Below, piece after piece: positions 6,503 to 12,778 of a DNA stretch of 12,778 nucleotides; position 1 is the first letter of the stretch; the number at the start of each line of letters is the position of its first letter. The notes beneath the pieces are model-generated. The model was not told the DNA's origin. It ran no database searches and worked only from the letters and a program-made list of their open reading frames with translations. Source of the stretch: an uncultured Coriobacteriaceae bacterium (lineage in GTDB: Bacteria; Actinomycetota; Coriobacteriia; Coriobacteriales; Eggerthellaceae); NCBI GenBank assembly GCA_900550055.1, contig URQU01000047.1, positions 1 through 12,778 of the forward strand. The letters run 5' to 3'. The translations under genes and the position numbers were made by a program.

Positions 6503-6778
6503 GTGAGCCAGACCGCAGCGGAGCAAGTTGAGCGGAAACGTGGCGTGGGATTGACCGATTCGCAATTGCGGATCCTCGGCTACATCGCATCGTGCGGAGC
6601 GCAGGGGTGCTCCGATACCAAGAACGCCATCGCCGAAAAGCTTGGCGTGTGCCCGAAGACGGTCGATCGTGCCGTGCGTCGCATGCGCGACGACGGGCTT
6701 ATCGTTTCAACGGCGCGGTTCGACGAAAACGGTTCCCAGCTCGGCAACATCTACTTCATCGGCGCAGGTCCAAGATAA
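6503..6778 (+). CDS. Small winged helix-turn-helix transcriptional regulator
   Basis: This is a 91-residue protein. I choose GTG 6503 because AGAGGGA (6490-6496) sits 6 nt upstream; ATG 6485 would add six residues but has no ribosome site. A helical segment LTDSQLRILGYIAS (17-30) leads to a helix-turn-helix at about 38-63 (DTKNAIAEKLGV, then the recognition helix PKTVDRAVRRMRDDGLI), followed by a wing at about 66-86 ending NIYFIG. This is the MarR/GntR/HTH_36-like winged-helix topology. Nothing else is attached: there is no effector-binding domain, so regulation may act through abundance or a partner protein. Two stop codons close the frame (TAA TAG), followed by a terminator, so the gene is monocistronic. 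Targets are unknown; its own promoter and the similar motif at 8954-8966 are candidates. Confidence 0.83.
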   Translation: MSQTAAEQVERKRGVGLTDSQLRILGYIASCGAQGCSDTKNAIAEKLGVCPKTVDRAVRRMRDDGLIVSTARFDENGSQLGNIYFIGAGPR

Positions 6779-6797
6779 TAGGTTGCGGTTGTTCATA

Positions 6798-6830
6798 AGC
6801 CGTCGACGGCTAAGCGCGTCGGCGGCTTTT
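6798..6830 (+). terminator. Rho-independent terminator after the winged-helix regulator
   Basis: AGCCGTCGACG (6798-6808) pairs with CGTCGGCGGCT (6817-6827), an 11-bp stem with one G-U pair and an 8-nt loop, running into TTTT (6827-6830). It lies 20 nt after the stop at 6778 and 54 nt before the kinase start. Confidence 0.82.
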
Positions 6831-6883
6831 CGTTAAGGCTGTACGGAAAAGGGGCGTATGGGCTGATGATGAAGGGGGCGAAC

Positions 6884-8644
6884 ATGAACGACGATCCGAA
6901 AGCGGCATCGACGCAGGAAAACATCGCGTCTCATTTCGACCTCGCTGACATCACAGACCCCGCAGAACGCGAGCAGCTGCTCATGGAGGAGCTGCGCCGG
7001 ACGCAGAACGCGCTCGCCAAGGCGAAGGACGAGGTTAGCCGGATACAGCGTGCCCTTGCCGAACGCGCCTTCGACCAGGAGGCGGCCGATGCTCGCGATC
7101 TTCTGCACGCCGCCTGCTGGACCGCCGACTTCGATGATGAAGGCAATCCTACAGGGTTTTGGTTCTCCGACGAGTGCCGCCGCGTCCTTGGCTACGAAAC
7201 CGAGGAAGGTTTGCCCGGCAACGGCGGGAGCTCGGACAGGTTCATCGCCCCCGACGACCTTGCCCGTATCAACAGCGAATTCCGCATCGCCGCAACAGAG
7301 GGCGGTCCTTACGACGTTAACTACTGCGTGCGGCGCAAGGACGGCAAGCGCATGTGGGTCCGCGCCGCCGCAAGATTCCGGCGCGATGAGCAGGGCATTG
7401 CGCGCTCGTGCATGGGCGTGTTCGTGGATATCGACGATGCGGTGAAGAATCAAGCGCGCCAGCAGCAGGCTCTTGAGCAGGCTCTCGAGCGCGCGGATCG
7501 CGCAAACAAGGTGAAGACCGACTTCCTTCACCGGATGAGCCACGACATGAGGACCCCATTGAACAGCATCCTGGGTCTTTTGCAGATTTGCGAACGCAAT
7601 AGCGACAACGAGGTCTTGCTGTGCGAAAGCCACGAGAAGATACGGACGGCGGCCAGGCATCTGCTTTCGCTTATCGACGATACGCTGCAGGCCAGCAAAC
7701 TTGGGGAAGGCAAGCTCGAGCTTGTGCGCGAGCCGGTTGACTTGGCTCGTTTGCAGACCGACGTCGCCGACATCATGCAGCTGCCCGCCGCCAATGCAGG
7801 CGTGAGCATGGAAGACCATCAAAAGAAGGAAAGCATCGCGCATCAATACGTCCTTGGCAGCGAGCTGTACCTGCGTCAGATCTTCCTGAACATCTACAGC
7901 AACTGCATCAAGTACAACCGCCGCGGCGGCAAAGTGATAACGCATGTGGTTTCAAACAAGCAGCCCGATGGCAAGATTTTGGTTCGCTGGGAGATCGCCG
8001 ATACCGGCATCGGTATGAGCCAGGAGTTCTTGAAGCACGTGTTCGAGCCATTTTCGCGGGAGGAAAACTCAGGTAACGGCGTCGGCGGCACTGGCTTGGG
8101 CATGCCCATCGTCAAGCAGCTCATCGAGCTTATGGGCGGCTCCATCAAGGTTTCCAGCAAGTTGAATGTGGGGTCCACGTTCGTGATCTCCATCCCGTTC
8201 AAGCCGGCAGCGCAGCCGCAGGAGGCCGAGCAGGCGGCAAGCGAACCGACCATTGAAGGCTGCCGATTGCTGCTGGTCGAGGACAACGACCTGAACGCGG
8301 AAATCGCCGCAACCCTTCTGGAGGGCGATGGCGCATACGTCTCGATTGCAGGCGATGGCGCGCAGGCGCTGGAGGCGTTTGCCAAAAGTCCCGCCGGAAC
8401 CTTCGACGCCATACTCATGGATGTGATGATGCCGAAAATGGACGGCCTGGCCGCAACCAGGGCCATACGTGCTCTCGACCGCCCCGACGCGGCACGCATC
8501 CCCATCATCGCGATGACGGGCAACGCATTCCAAGAGGACGTGCAGGAATGCCTTGACGCCGGCATGAGCGCTCACCTAGCAAAACCCATCGACATGACGA
8601 ATGCGGGCCACGTCATCGCCGGTGCGATGGGCAGGAACGCTTAG
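6884..8644 (+). CDS. Soluble hybrid histidine kinase: PAS, HisKA, HATPase_c, receiver
   Basis: This is a 586-residue protein with no membrane segment, so it should sense a cytoplasmic signal. The start at ATG 6884 is favoured because AAGGGGG (6872-6878) lies 5 nt upstream; ATG 6866 or 6869 would add up to six residues. Order of parts: a helical/coiled-coil N-terminus (about 25-65); a PAS domain (about 70-190) with RRKDGKRMWVRAAARF and GVFVDIDD, typical of PAS_3/PAC; a coiled-coil linker; a dimerisation domain with phospho-acceptor H220 in FLHRMSHDMRTPLN; an ATPase domain with N box NIYSNCIKYN, G1 DTGIGM (near 372) and G2 GTGLGM (near 403); and a C-terminal receiver (about 463-583) with LLLVEDND, phosphoacceptor D513 in LMDVMMPKMDG and AKPID. 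All catalytic residues look intact. No output regulator or phosphotransfer (Hpt) gene is adjacent, so the phosphate target lies elsewhere. The nearest downstream unit is the sipW operon. Confidence 0.94.
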   Translation: MNDDPKAASTQENIASHFDLADITDPAEREQLLMEELRRTQNALAKAKDEVSRIQRALAERAFDQEAADARDLLHAACWTADFDDEGNPTGFWFSDECRRVLGYETEEGLPGNGGSSDRFIAPDDLARINSEFRIAATEGGPYDVNYCVRRKDGKRMWVRAAARFRRDEQGIARSCMGVFVDIDDAVKNQARQQQALEQALERADRANKVKTDFLHRMSHDMRTPLNSILGLLQICERNSDNEVLLCESHEKIRTAARHLLSLIDDTLQASKLGEGKLELVREPVDLARLQTDVADIMQLPAANAGVSMEDHQKKESIAHQYVLGSELYLRQIFLNIYSNCIKYNRRGGKVITHVVSNKQPDGKILVRWEIADTGIGMSQEFLKHVFEPFSREENSGNGVGGTGLGMPIVKQLIELMGGSIKVSSKLNVGSTFVISIPFKPAAQPQEAEQAASEPTIEGCRLLLVEDNDLNAEIAATLLEGDGAYVSIAGDGAQALEAFAKSPAGTFDAILMDVMMPKMDGLAATRAIRALDRPDAARIPIIAMTGNAFQEDVQECLDAGMSAHLAKPIDMTNAGHVIAGAMGRNA

Positions 8645-8953
8645 GCGCCGTTTTGCGTTTGGATTGTCTTGCTAGCGGCAAAGGTTGCTGCGCGCTGTTC
8701 TGCAATGCGGGCCGTGCGAAGCTGGCTTGAACCGGCATTCCTGCGCTGGGTGGAGGGCCTTATCAACCTGCAGCTCTGTTTGATTTTCACTAAAGTTTGC
8801 CCCTTGCTACGGGAGTTACTGAACTGGTGGAGAAAGCCTGCATTTGCTGCAGGTGCTGTCTTGCATGCGGGCGGAATCCCTTACGGGGGCGTCTGCCAGC
8901 TCTTCACCAGCGACTTGTTATTTGTAATCAACGCAAGCCTTTACGAAGATTTA
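8645..8953. other. Intergenic stretch upstream of the sipW region, first part
   Basis: I see no convincing gene here. Short frames in this stretch give Cys- and Arg-rich translations with no ribosome sites. A small hairpin CCTGCA-TTTGC-TGCAGG lies near 8838-8854. The octamer ACTAAAGT (8789-8796) resembles GCTAAAGT at 6266-6273 and 6377-6384. No clear terminator for the kinase gene was found. Confidence 0.4.
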
Positions 8954-8988
8954 ACTTGACACAAACCGGACGAATTATCAGGTATTAT
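8954..8988 (+). promoter_or_regulatory. Possible distal promoter or operator upstream of sipW
   Basis: ACTTGACACAAAC (8954-8966) contains a consensus -35 (TTGACA 8956-8961) and matches 12 of 13 positions of 6353-6365. The nearest good -10, TATTAT (8983-8988), is 21 nt away, which is too long for an efficient sigma-70 promoter on its own. Transcription from here would give a leader of over 300 nt before sipW. Confidence 0.35.
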
Positions 8989-9099
8989 TTTACTCGGGAT
9001 TCATAACCAAAGCCAAACCGCTACGTCGGTGAATCAGCACGTTTTTAGGGCTGGAGCTGCACTGCTCAGCGAAACGCCAGGTCAAATATGCCGCGAATT

Positions 9100-9163
9100 A
9101 AGATACTCTGCAGCTGTCCTGAGGCATTTGCGGTGAACTTTCACGATAAATACTCAGTATCTT
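9100..9163. repeat. 8-bp inverted repeat in the sipW upstream region
   Basis: AAGATACT (9100-9107) is perfectly complementary in inverted orientation to AGTATCTT (9156-9163), with a 48-nt spacer. It could be two half-sites for a regulator or the base of a larger leader structure, but an 8-bp match over this distance may be chance. Confidence 0.3.
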
Positions 9164-9183
9164 GCCGACTTCCTTATTCTGGG

Positions 9184-9213
9184 TTGACCCCCCCCCTCTT
9201 AATAGCTTTTAAT
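9184..9213 (+). promoter_or_regulatory. Putative sipW promoter with a 9-C tract in its spacer (possible phase-variable promoter)
   Basis: TTGACC (9184-9189) and TTTAAT (9208-9213) are separated by 18 nt, about 106 nt upstream of the sipW ATG. Nine consecutive C residues (9188-9196) begin inside the -35 hexamer and fill the first seven bases of the spacer. Gain or loss of C by strand slippage would change the spacer length and so promoter strength, as is known for the Neisseria opc poly-C promoter. No start-site or variation data are available here. Confidence 0.5.
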
Positions 9214-9319
9214 TAGGAATCATGTTCAATTAGCAAATCAAGGCATCGCGCAGTTTGCTCGGTACCTTTCTAGCGTACTTGGGACAGGCTGCGGCCCGCC
9301 CTTTGGGAGGGATCGCATT

Positions 9320-9868
9320 ATGCCGAAACGTATCGCGTGCAATATGGTGCGCGCCGTCGAAACACTTTCCGTTATAGCTGCGGTGGCACTTGCCGTCGCC
9401 CTTCTGCTCCCTCGCGTATTCGGCTACACGCCCTATGCCGTGCTTTCCGGTTCTATGGAGCCGGAGCTGCCCGTCGGTTCGATGGTCTACGTCCATGAGA
9501 CCGACCCTGCAACGTTGCATCCTGGCGATGTTGTCACGTTTTACCGCTCCGACGGCGCGGTGGTCACTCATCAGGTGTATGAGGTGGACACCGACGCCCG
9601 TACCATCGGCACCCAAGGCATCGCGAACAAAGATGCCGATGGGTCGCTTGTCCACGATGCCCAAGCCACGCCGTTTTCCGGCGTTATCGGCATCGCTGCG
9701 TTTTGCATCCCCTACCTGGGCTACGTCGAGGCGTTTTGCACGACGCCGTCCGGGTTGCTTGCGATCATTGCCGTTCTGGCGTTGCTGGCCGTCGCATCGC
9801 TTTTGCTGGGCAAAAGCGGATCCTGCCGTGCGGGCAGGCGGGCGCGCGGATGCGGGAACGACGGCTGA
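9320..9868 (+). CDS. sipW: SipW-type (ER-type) signal peptidase I
   Basis: This 182-residue membrane protease starts at ATG 9320, 8 nt after GGGAGGG (9305-9311). An N-terminal membrane segment spans about residues 13-33. The catalytic serine is S45 in VLSGSMEPELPVGS. The second catalytic position is a histidine, H84 in VVTHQVYEV, rather than the lysine of usual bacterial type I peptidases; this Ser/His pair marks the SipW/archaeal/ER group. The GIANKDAD segment (about 100-107) corresponds to the family's conserved GDAN...D box. Further hydrophobic segments lie at about 121-137 and 143-163, followed by a short basic, Cys-containing tail. SipW enzymes release TasA/camelysin-type proteins, and two such candidates follow directly, so they are the likely substrates. 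In Bacillus subtilis the order is tapA-sipW-tasA; here the peptidase comes first. Confidence 0.93.
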   Translation: MPKRIACNMVRAVETLSVIAAVALAVALLLPRVFGYTPYAVLSGSMEPELPVGSMVYVHETDPATLHPGDVVTFYRSDGAVVTHQVYEVDTDARTIGTQGIANKDADGSLVHDAQATPFSGVIGIAAFCIPYLGYVEAFCTTPSGLLAIIAVLALLAVASLLLGKSGSCRAGRRARGCGNDG

Positions 9869-9938
9869 TAACGCTGGCAGGGGATAAACACGGCGGCAAG
9901 GGAGTGCCGTCGAGAAGACAATCGAAAGGATAAGGTAC

Positions 9939-10658
9939 ATGGAGAAGACGAACAACAAGAAGCGCTACGGCGTTATCGCCGTGGTGCTGGTGGCCCTGCT
10001 CGCCGCTGGCGTGGGCACCTGGGCATGGCTGCAGGCAACCGATCAGGTGGAGAATGAGTTCACGGTCGGTAAGATTACGAAACCTGATAAGAATCCTGAT
10101 GGAGGCGAGCTCGGCGACAAACCCTATCTGAAGGGCTACTTGTTCGAGACCAAATGGGTGGAGAATAGCAAGATGGTTCCCGGCAGCACGGTTCCCAAGA
10201 ACCCCAACGTTGGCATCGGCGCGGGTTCCGATAGCTCCTATGTGTTCATCTACGTGAAGAACGCAATTGTGAAGACAGGCGCCGAAAATGCCCTTGACAA
10301 GACCCCGTACTTCGAGATCGATAAAAGCAAATGGCAGCAGGTTGATGGTCAGGTGACTACAAACGATGATGGCAAGTACGTGAGCGGTCTGTTCATGTAT
10401 ACCGCTGGTGGCACCGGCTTTCCCGCCCAGCTTACTTCTACTGGTGGCAATGCATACACCGGCGAGCTGTTCAGCACCGTGCATATCCCGGCTGGCATGA
10501 ACAACGCCGATGTTGTCGAGACTAAGGCTGATCCCAAGCAGGCCCCTACGATGACGGTCTCCTGCTACATCTTCGGCGCTGATCAGAAGGGTGACAAGGC
10601 CGACGCTGCCACCAACGCCGTCGAGCAGGCCAAGATCTGGGCTGCTACGCAGGCCTAA
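9939..10658 (+). CDS. TasA/camelysin-like SipW-dependent secreted protein, probable major subunit
   Basis: This is a 239-residue protein. ATG 9939 follows GAAAGGA (9924-9930) by 8 nt, and sipW ends 70 nt upstream. The N-terminus MEKTNNKKRYG is basic and leads into a hydrophobic core (about 11-28), then GTWAWLQATDQVENEFTVG, the signature of SipW-dependent signal peptides (compare the 'G.YA.F.D......F..G' pattern of TasA and camelysin). The mature part begins with a charged Pro/Asp/Lys stretch, then beta-strand-rich sequence with SSYVFIYVKNAIV (compare the family's 'YVRV.V.N' strand), and has a single cysteine, C206, in VSCYIFGA. Family members form amyloid-like or pilus-like fibres or act as surface proteases; fibre subunit is the more likely role here, given its place after sipW. 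A long hairpin follows the gene. Family confidence is good, exact role unknown. Confidence 0.87.
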   Translation: MEKTNNKKRYGVIAVVLVALLAAGVGTWAWLQATDQVENEFTVGKITKPDKNPDGGELGDKPYLKGYLFETKWVENSKMVPGSTVPKNPNVGIGAGSDSSYVFIYVKNAIVKTGAENALDKTPYFEIDKSKWQQVDGQVTTNDDGKYVSGLFMYTAGGTGFPAQLTSTGGNAYTGELFSTVHIPAGMNNADVVETKADPKQAPTMTVSCYIFGADQKGDKADAATNAVEQAKIWAATQA

Positions 10659-10683
10659 CGCAACCTGTTTTGCCCGCAAAACC

Positions 10684-10716
10684 GCCCGGCCTAGGCATGC
10701 AGTGCCTGGGCCGGGC
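10684..10716 (+). other. Intercistronic 14-bp hairpin between the two TasA-like genes
   Basis: GCCCGGCCTAGGCA (10684-10697) pairs with TGCCTGGGCCGGGC (10703-10716), 14 bp with one G-U pair and a 5-nt loop. No T tract follows on the plus strand (CTTCGATAAG), so it is unlikely to be a full intrinsic terminator. It starts 25 nt after the stop of the first TasA-like gene and could protect that mRNA end or cause partial termination, giving more of the first protein than of the second. Confidence 0.65.
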
Positions 10717-10744
10717 CTTCGATAAGACTACCCATTGGATTCCG

Positions 10745-11401
10745 GTGAACCCTGTGCCAGAGACAACCCCTCACAATCAGAAACGTACCTTGACGCTCGC
10801 CGCGCTTGCGCTGGCGGCGCTGCTGTGCATTTGCGGCACGCTTGCCTACACCGTGCGCACGGCGCCGGCCGACAACGTCATCAGCTTCGGCAGCGTGAAG
10901 GTGCGAGTCTGCGAGTACGCGCTTGACGCCCAGGGCAGGGAAGTGCCCTTCGAACCCGACGAGCGCGGCGAGTATCCCGAGTCCAAGGCAACCTCGGACG
11001 ATATCAGCCGCATCGTGCGCCTTCAGAACGCCGGCGCGCAATCCGAGTATGTGCGCGCACGCCTTTCCATGAAGGCCGTGGCCCCCGACGGGACTTCATC
11101 CGATGCGTCGGGCAACGTTGTCTTCGGCGTTCACAACGGCGCAGGCGCGGCCTGGGTAGACGGTGGCGACGGATGGTACTACTACCGCGGCAACGCCGCG
11201 CACGGCGGACAGCTCGAGCCCGGCTCGGCAACCGAGAACCTGATGGACTCGCTGCGATTCACCGGCGGCTTCCACGACGCTGCCCATGGCGGACGTTACA
11301 AGCTTCAAATCGAAGCCCAGGCCGTGCAGGCCAAGAACCAGAACACTGATGACGCTTTCCTCGACGTGCTCGACGTCGCAGGCTGGCCGGAGGCGAGGTA
11401 G
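10745..11401 (+). CDS. Second TasA/camelysin-like SipW-dependent secreted protein
   Basis: This is a 218-residue protein from GTG 10745 (GGA at 10737-10739); GTG 10754, behind GGTGA, is an equally likely start giving 215 residues. The frame is open further upstream through the hairpin, but that part is unlikely to be translated. The basic stretch HNQKR leads into a hydrophobic core (about 15-28) and CGTLAYTVRTAPADNVISFG, the SipW-dependent signature. The mature part has GSVKVRVCEY, then RIVRLQNAGAQSEYVRARLSMK, matching the family's 'V.N.G...AYVR' strand, and a WYYYRG segment. Sequence similarity to the preceding TasA-like protein is limited to the signal region and general strand pattern, so this is probably a minor or specialised subunit. 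Its stop lies 3 nt before the next start, so the two are translated together. Confidence 0.82.
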   Translation: MNPVPETTPHNQKRTLTLAALALAALLCICGTLAYTVRTAPADNVISFGSVKVRVCEYALDAQGREVPFEPDERGEYPESKATSDDISRIVRLQNAGAQSEYVRARLSMKAVAPDGTSSDASGNVVFGVHNGAGAAWVDGGDGWYYYRGNAAHGGQLEPGSATENLMDSLRFTGGFHDAAHGGRYKLQIEAQAVQAKNQNTDDAFLDVLDVAGWPEAR

Positions 11402-11404
11402 CAC

Positions 11405-12778
11405 ATGGAATCCAACAGAGCGAAACGAGGCGTCCTTGCGCTGCTGTTGGCAGCGGTCCTGGCGTTTGCGTGTGCAATGCTCGTGGCTCCGACAGCGGCA
11501 CATGCCGAGGAGGCGCCCGATCCGTCCGAGGGCATCGAGCCGACTCCGGACAACGTTTACCATATCAAATCAGCGAACGACTTCCTGGCCTATGTCGCGC
11601 TCTCGCGAGAGCGCGACACGACCGGCTGGGAAGTCTATCTGGATGTGGACCTTACGCTCAACGACGATGACATGAATGCCATCGTCGGCAGCACGGTCAA
11701 ACATCTGTCGTTCGGCAACAAGGAACACCCGTTCAAAGGACTTTTCGATGGTCGAAATCATACCGTTTCGGGGCTGAACTACGAGAACAGGATCACGGAC
11801 CCCGAGCGCGATACCGGCTTCTTTGCCGAAACCGATGGGGCGATCATCAAAAACTTCTTGGTCAAGGATGCCAACGTGTGGGCTGACTTCCGCGGCGGCG
11901 TTATCGTCGGCAAGGCCGTGAACACCACCTTCGAAAATGTCATGGTCATGGAAAGCACCCTGCATGTAACCTGTGCGAACAATGCGTTGAACCTCATCAC
12001 GAACGCCGGTTTCGAGGGAGGATTGATCGCTGGTGAGCTTGATGCCTGCGCGCTGTACAACTGCGAGGTGCGCGGCGGGCGAGCCGTGAACAACACCACG
12101 TCGGCCGTACAAGCGCTCGGCGGCGAAGGCCTGTACATGGCGGCCTTCGCCGGCTATGTCACGAACTCGACGATCGAGTATTGCCGTGTCACGCCTACGC
12201 GCAAAGCCGATGGCTCGATTGCCGAAAAGGGCATGACCGATGTCACCAACAAATACGACGTGGCGGTTGGCGCTTTGGGCGGCAACAACGTGTATGCCTC
12301 GGGTTTCGTTGGCTGCATGGCCGGTGGCGCCAAGATCATCGACTGCTTCTCGACGGCCCAGTGCTACAGCTATGCCGCTTCGTATGTGGGCGTCATCGCC
12401 GTCACGCGCGCGTGGACGGGCGGCCTGGCGGGCCGTGTTTTGTCTAAAAGCGACAATGAGCTGGTTCGAAGCCACTTTGCGGGCGATTTGAGCTCGCGTC
12501 AATACAATCCTATCGCCGTGATCCCCATTATCCAAGACGATGTGAACCTGGGCGGCCTGGGTGGGCGCGCCAATGCAGGCGATGCGACGACCATCGACTG
12601 CTATTTCAAACCGAGCGTCAGCCTTAACGGATTCAGCCAGGGCGATCCGAAGAAAAAGAAGATTCCCGCATGGGGCGGCGACGGCACCGCCGCGGGCGAG
12701 GGCTATGGCCCGTGGGACGACGAGAGTTACGTCACGCGCGAGCTGTGGGAAGAGCACGATTACGACTTCTGCGCCGGC
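11405..12778 (+). CDS. Secreted GLUG/beta-helix-like surface protein (N-terminal part, runs off right edge)
   Basis: ATG 11405 opens a frame of 458 codons that is still open at the window edge. GGAGG and GAGG at 11389-11398 provide the ribosome site, inside the end of the preceding gene. The signal peptide (basic MESNRAKRG, hydrophobic core of about 10-28) probably ends at TAAHA (residue 34). Then come a strand-rich segment (VYHIKSANDFLAYV) and HPFKGLFDGRNHTVSGL from residue 108, the motif that opens GLUG/pectate-lyase-like beta-helix regions in many bacterial surface proteins ('F.G.FDG.GHTI.GL'). After it are repeated short units of the type 'GGVIVGKAVNTTFENVMV', 'GGLIAGELDACALYNCEV' and 'ASGFVGCMAGGAKIIDCFS', consistent with successive solenoid turns. 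Any C-terminal anchor lies beyond the window. Its position suggests that it works with the SipW-processed subunits, perhaps as an adhesin or fibre-associated protein; that is inference. Confidence 0.87.
   Translation, partial: MESNRAKRGVLALLLAAVLAFACAMLVAPTAAHAEEAPDPSEGIEPTPDNVYHIKSANDFLAYVALSRERDTTGWEVYLDVDLTLNDDDMNAIVGSTVKHLSFGNKEHPFKGLFDGRNHTVSGLNYENRITDPERDTGFFAETDGAIIKNFLVKDANVWADFRGGVIVGKAVNTTFENVMVMESTLHVTCANNALNLITNAGFEGGLIAGELDACALYNCEVRGGRAVNNTTSAVQALGGEGLYMAAFAGYVTNSTIEYCRVTPTRKADGSIAEKGMTDVTNKYDVAVGALGGNNVYASGFVGCMAGGAKIIDCFSTAQCYSYAASYVGVIAVTRAWTGGLAGRVLSKSDNELVRSHFAGDLSSRQYNPIAVIPIIQDDVNLGGLGGRANAGDATTIDCYFKPSVSLNGFSQGDPKKKKIPAWGGDGTAAGEGYGPWDDESYVTRELWEEHDYDFCAG

Noticed and set aside
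6833..7945. A 370-codon minus-strand open frame opposite the histidine kinase.
   Set aside because: The kinase motifs on the plus strand are unambiguous, and the minus frame has no ribosome site or known domain.
6266..8796. The three CTAAAGT strings as sigma-28-type -35 elements (TAAAGTTT, then GCCGATAA).
   Set aside because: None has a GCCGATAA-like -10 at the needed distance; the one at 6379-6384 fits better as a sigma-70 -10.
8669..9006. Short frames of 96 and 69 codons upstream of sipW, the second with a Cys-rich stretch.
   Set aside because: There is no ribosome site, the composition is poor, and they overlap each other in different frames; no family is recognisable.
11570..12757. A 395-codon minus-strand open frame opposite the beta-helix-like protein.
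   Set aside because: Its composition is that of a complementary shadow, and the plus-strand frame has a signal peptide and the FxGxFDG motif.

Overview
The window is high-GC bacterial chromosome with mostly unidirectional (+) genes, strong AGGAGG-type ribosome sites and some GTG/TTG starts. A SipW-type signal peptidase with TasA-like proteins, an LPxTG-like (LAATG) anchored surface protein and a CD1871A-type CxxC microprotein beside a polyferredoxin together suggest a Gram-positive gut or oral actinobacterium of the Coriobacteriia (Eggerthellaceae-like). That placement is inference from gene content; the genus cannot be read from the sequence. I see no mobile element, CRISPR array, tRNA or rRNA.

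Layout. (1) 1-477, minus strand: the 5' part of an OmpR/PhoB-type response regulator that runs off the left edge. (2) 568-2627, divergent from it: a three-gene redox operon made of a 48-residue membrane protein with a terminal CLEC motif, a polytopic 4Fe-4S membrane protein and a TlpA-like thioredoxin lipoprotein. A strong terminator lies downstream at 2774-2807. The set looks like a route for electrons from cytoplasmic Fe-S donors across the membrane to an extracellular thiol reductase. (3) 2850-3743: a LacX-type aldose 1-epimerase. (4) 4040-6031: a 663-residue sortase-anchored surface protein with an Ala/Pro-rich stalk and two tandem repeats, behind a 296-nt leader rich in palindromes. (5) 6503-6778: a 91-residue winged-helix regulator with a clear promoter and terminator. 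(6) 6884-8644: a soluble PAS hybrid histidine kinase. (7) 8645-9319: a long non-coding stretch of lower GC content. (8) 9320 to the right edge: a SipW-type signal peptidase, two TasA/camelysin-like SipW-substrate proteins and the start of a secreted GLUG/beta-helix-like surface protein.

How the parts work together. The sipW operon is probably a self-contained surface-fibre or matrix system: peptidase, a major subunit, a second subunit and a large secreted partner. The most striking regulatory feature is a run of nine C residues inside the spacer of the best promoter candidate upstream of sipW (TTGACC, 18 nt, TTTAAT). This arrangement resembles phase-variable promoters such as Neisseria opc. 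A 14-bp hairpin without a U tract between the two TasA-like genes could set their relative expression.

Limits: all family assignments rest on reading motifs by eye. No database search, RNA folding or signal-peptide prediction was run.
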